Positions 7,024 through 7,783 of a stretch of DNA of 7,783 nucleotides are shown here, in pieces (position 1 is the first letter of the stretch; each line of letters starts with the position of its first letter). Position numbers and translations under genes: made by a program. This DNA is from Nitrososphaerales archaeon (GTDB lineage: Archaea; Thermoproteota; Nitrososphaeria; Nitrososphaerales; Gagatemarchaeaceae): contig JASHVX010000140.1 of assembly GCA_030044375.1 (NCBI GenBank), positions 1 to 7,783 of the forward strand. Direction: 5' to 3'. Below the pieces are notes generated by a model. It saw nothing but the letters and a program-made list of their open reading frames with translations, was not told the DNA's origin and made no database searches.

Positions 7024-7221
7024 CTAACCGAGCTTCTTTACCAATGTCGCGTAGATGACCGACTTGCCGCCCCTGCTCTCTGCCAGCTTTCGCCCGCAGC
7101 CTTGGCAGCCGATGTCCTTCGCCGAGTTCGAGAAGATGATCCTCTCTTCGCTGCAGTCTGGACACTTCACCAAGATGAACTCGCTCCTCGTCTTCGGTAT
7201 CGGCTCTCTTTCGCGCCTCAA
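7024..7221 (-). CDS. rps27e: Ribosomal protein S27e (eS27)
   Basis: Small-subunit ribosomal protein with a zinc finger, shared by archaea and eukaryotes. The 65-residue translation contains IPKTRSEFILVKCPDC and IGCQGCGRKLAESRGGKS. Cysteines 20, 23, 39 and 42 form the zinc site, and LAEPTGGK-like residues after it are a family trait. No ATG or GTG lies at the right point. The TTG at 7221 overlaps the L44e stop as TTGA (4 nt shared), has GCGGAG shortly upstream, and gives an N-terminus of the length seen in Pyrococcus-type S27e before the RS-x-F strand. Translation is therefore probably coupled to L44e. A longer frame that runs back through L44e from 7458 is a shadow. Confidence 0.93.
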   Translation of the reverse strand: MRREREPIPKTRSEFILVKCPDCSEERIIFSNSAKDIGCQGCGRKLAESRGGKSVIYATLVKKLG

Positions 7222-7496
7222 GCTGCTATCTCCGCTTTTCTCAGCCTGATCCCGTCCCGCATTACCTCCTTGCTGCACTCCTTGCACTTCAAGCGCAGAG
7301 TGGCCTTCTTCGTGGTCTTGGCCGTCCTTATCAGCTCGGGAAATTTCTGCCCGCCATAACCGCGCTTCCTTCCCGCCTGCCTCCTCGCCCCCCAGGACCC
7401 GGCTCTCTCCTTGCCTCTCTTGTAGAGGGAGACAGCATGAGTAGTGTGCTTCCTGCAATACGGACAGAACGTTCGCATCTCCTTTGGGAATTTCAT
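7218..7496 (-). CDS. rpl44e: Ribosomal protein L44e (eL42)
   Basis: Large-subunit ribosomal protein found in archaea and eukaryotes, placed near the E site. The 92 residues start MKFPKEMRTFCPYCRKHTTH and carry a zinc ribbon formed by Cys11/Cys14 and Cys71/Cys74. The centre holds the basic GARRQAGRKRGYGGQ stretch, and the end has KTTKKATLRLKCKECSKEV, all family signatures. It is the first gene of the minus-strand cluster L44e, S27e, aIF2-alpha, Nop10. A strong TATA-like element lies about 41 nt before the ATG, implying a short leader of about 14 nt; no good Shine-Dalgarno is visible. Confidence 0.95.
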   Translation of the reverse strand: MKFPKEMRTFCPYCRKHTTHAVSLYKRGKERAGSWGARRQAGRKRGYGGQKFPELIRTAKTTKKATLRLKCKECSKEVMRDGIRLRKAEIAA

Positions 7497-7532
7497 CTTC
7501 TCAGATTCGGACGAAAGCCTGCGACGCCAGTC

Positions 7533-7542
7533 CTTTTAAAAG
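7533..7542 (-). promoter_or_regulatory. TATA-like box A for the L44e-S27e-aIF2-alpha-Nop10 operon
   Basis: CTTTTAAAAG is a perfect 10-bp palindrome with an A/T core in GC-rich sequence. It is centred about 41 nt before the L44e ATG. Because a symmetric TATA gives no direction, orientation is assigned from the gene it precedes; the nearest plus-strand start is about 180 nt away. Confidence 0.55.
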
Positions 7543-7674
7543 CCTTCCAGAAGTCGGACCGAGTTCGGCCTGCACCTCGCCCGGATCGCTGCCGAGCTCT
7601 CGGCCAAGAGTCGTGTTGAGACTCCCCTACTTTCAGGCCGAGCTCTGGCTGATGGTCCAGTCGGGCGACCAATC

Positions 7675-7682
7675 TTTATTAT
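7675..7682 (+). promoter_or_regulatory. TATA-like box A for probable pcna
   Basis: TTTATTAT is the only A/T-rich octamer before the right-hand gene. It is centred about 43 nt upstream of the TTG at 7722, which would give a leader of roughly 15-20 nt, similar to the divergent L44e promoter. Confidence 0.45.
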
Positions 7683-7721
7683 GTTAGGTCCAAAAGGTCG
7701 ACAAAGGCTGGTCATCCGAGG

Positions 7722-7783
7722 TTGTTTCTTGCGAAGACGTCCGGCTCCCAAGAGTGGAAGGCAGTGGCCGCCGCCGTCAAGAC
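7722..7783 (+). CDS. pcn: Probable DNA polymerase sliding clamp PCNA (5' fragment)
   Basis: Only about 20 codons are in the window. From the TTG at 7722 the translation is (M)FLAKTSGSQEWKAVAAAVK, which looks like the first strand and helix of archaeal PCNA, whose N-termini typically read MF-x-AKT followed by a helix with W-K. PCNA is the ring clamp that holds polymerase and other factors on DNA. Location supports the call: archaeal pcna is often found beside the L44e, S27e, aIF2-alpha, Nop10 set. No ATG or GTG is available in frame nearby. The evidence is short, and the start codon is inferred from the expected N-terminus rather than from a clear ribosome site. Confidence 0.68.
   Translation, partial: MFLAKTSGSQEWKAVAAAVK

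Larger units (their letters stand above)
7497..7721. other. Divergent intergenic region between the L44e operon and probable pcna
   Basis: This 225-bp stretch has no convincing gene. It holds two TATA-like elements, one for each direction. Between them are a near-palindrome, GCCGAGCTCTCGGC (7591-7604, 6-bp arms around CT), and a second copy of its first ten bases, GCCGAGCTCT, at 7637-7646. I found no tRNA arm pattern and no convincing box C/D pair. The region could simply be two promoters placed back to back. Confidence 0.7.

Noticed and set aside
6958..7026. S27e and aIF2-alpha in the same frame, separated by a TAG and an open 66-nt spacer, suggesting stop readthrough
   Set aside because: A spacer of this length stays open by chance fairly often, and both proteins have normal lengths on their own. 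No pyrrolysine-type element is seen.
7024..7458. A 144-residue frame containing S27e with a long N-terminal extension
   Set aside because: The extension runs through L44e in another frame and looks unlike protein; the TTG at 7221 gives the family's normal length.
7545..7670. A tRNA or box C/D RNA in the right intergenic region
   Set aside because: No T-arm consensus or cloverleaf pairing was found, and the only C-like box (CTGATGG) lacks a matching D box and guide layout.

Overview
The window is a piece of an archaeal chromosome, GC-rich by eye. Every recognisable gene is archaeal or archaeal/eukaryotic in type: a type IA topoisomerase of the archaeal TopA kind, an STT3/AglB oligosaccharyltransferase, ribosomal proteins eL42 (L44e) and eS27 (S27e), translation factor aIF2-alpha, Nop10, and the first residues of a probable PCNA. 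Several genes have a TATA-like box A about 25-30 nt before a start codon and no clear Shine-Dalgarno, which suggests leaderless mRNAs. TTG appears to be the start codon of five of the nine genes. The STT3 sequence resembles my recollection of Thaumarchaeota-type proteins, so a TACK/Thaumarchaeota-related lineage is my best guess, but I could not run a search.

Layout. (1) Minus strand, 1-1883: a 58-residue zinc-ribbon protein of unknown function, followed 8 nt later by topA, whose 3' end lies beyond position 1. (2) Plus strand, 1994-3544: gcvT and gcvH, two parts of the glycine cleavage system, 24 nt apart and diverging from the zinc-ribbon/topA pair across about 110 bp that carries a promoter for each direction. 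(3) Plus strand, 3585-6011: stt3/aglB, with its own TATA-like element just after gcvH. (4) Minus strand, 5999-7496: a tight cluster read L44e - S27e - aIF2-alpha - Nop10. The nop10 end overlaps the stt3 end tail-to-tail by 13 bp. (5) Plus strand, 7722 to the right edge: the start of a probable pcna, divergent from the L44e cluster across a 225-bp intergenic region with two TATA-like elements.

How the genes work together. Region 4 serves translation: two ribosomal proteins, the initiator-tRNA-delivering factor subunit, and the H/ACA pseudouridylation subunit. Its position beside PCNA matches an archaeal gene neighbourhood already noted as linking replication and translation. GcvT and GcvH would act with a GcvP protein that is not in the window. 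STT3 transfers lipid-linked glycans to secreted proteins.

Most of the window is ordinary core archaeal genome. I see no mobile element, CRISPR array, rRNA, tRNA or clear new system. The points most worth a second look are a KSE tripeptide where STT3 normally has its second acidic metal motif, five close cysteine pairs in the STT3 extracellular parts, the zinc-ribbon gene coupled to topA with an inverted repeat in its promoter, and the heavy use of TTG starts.
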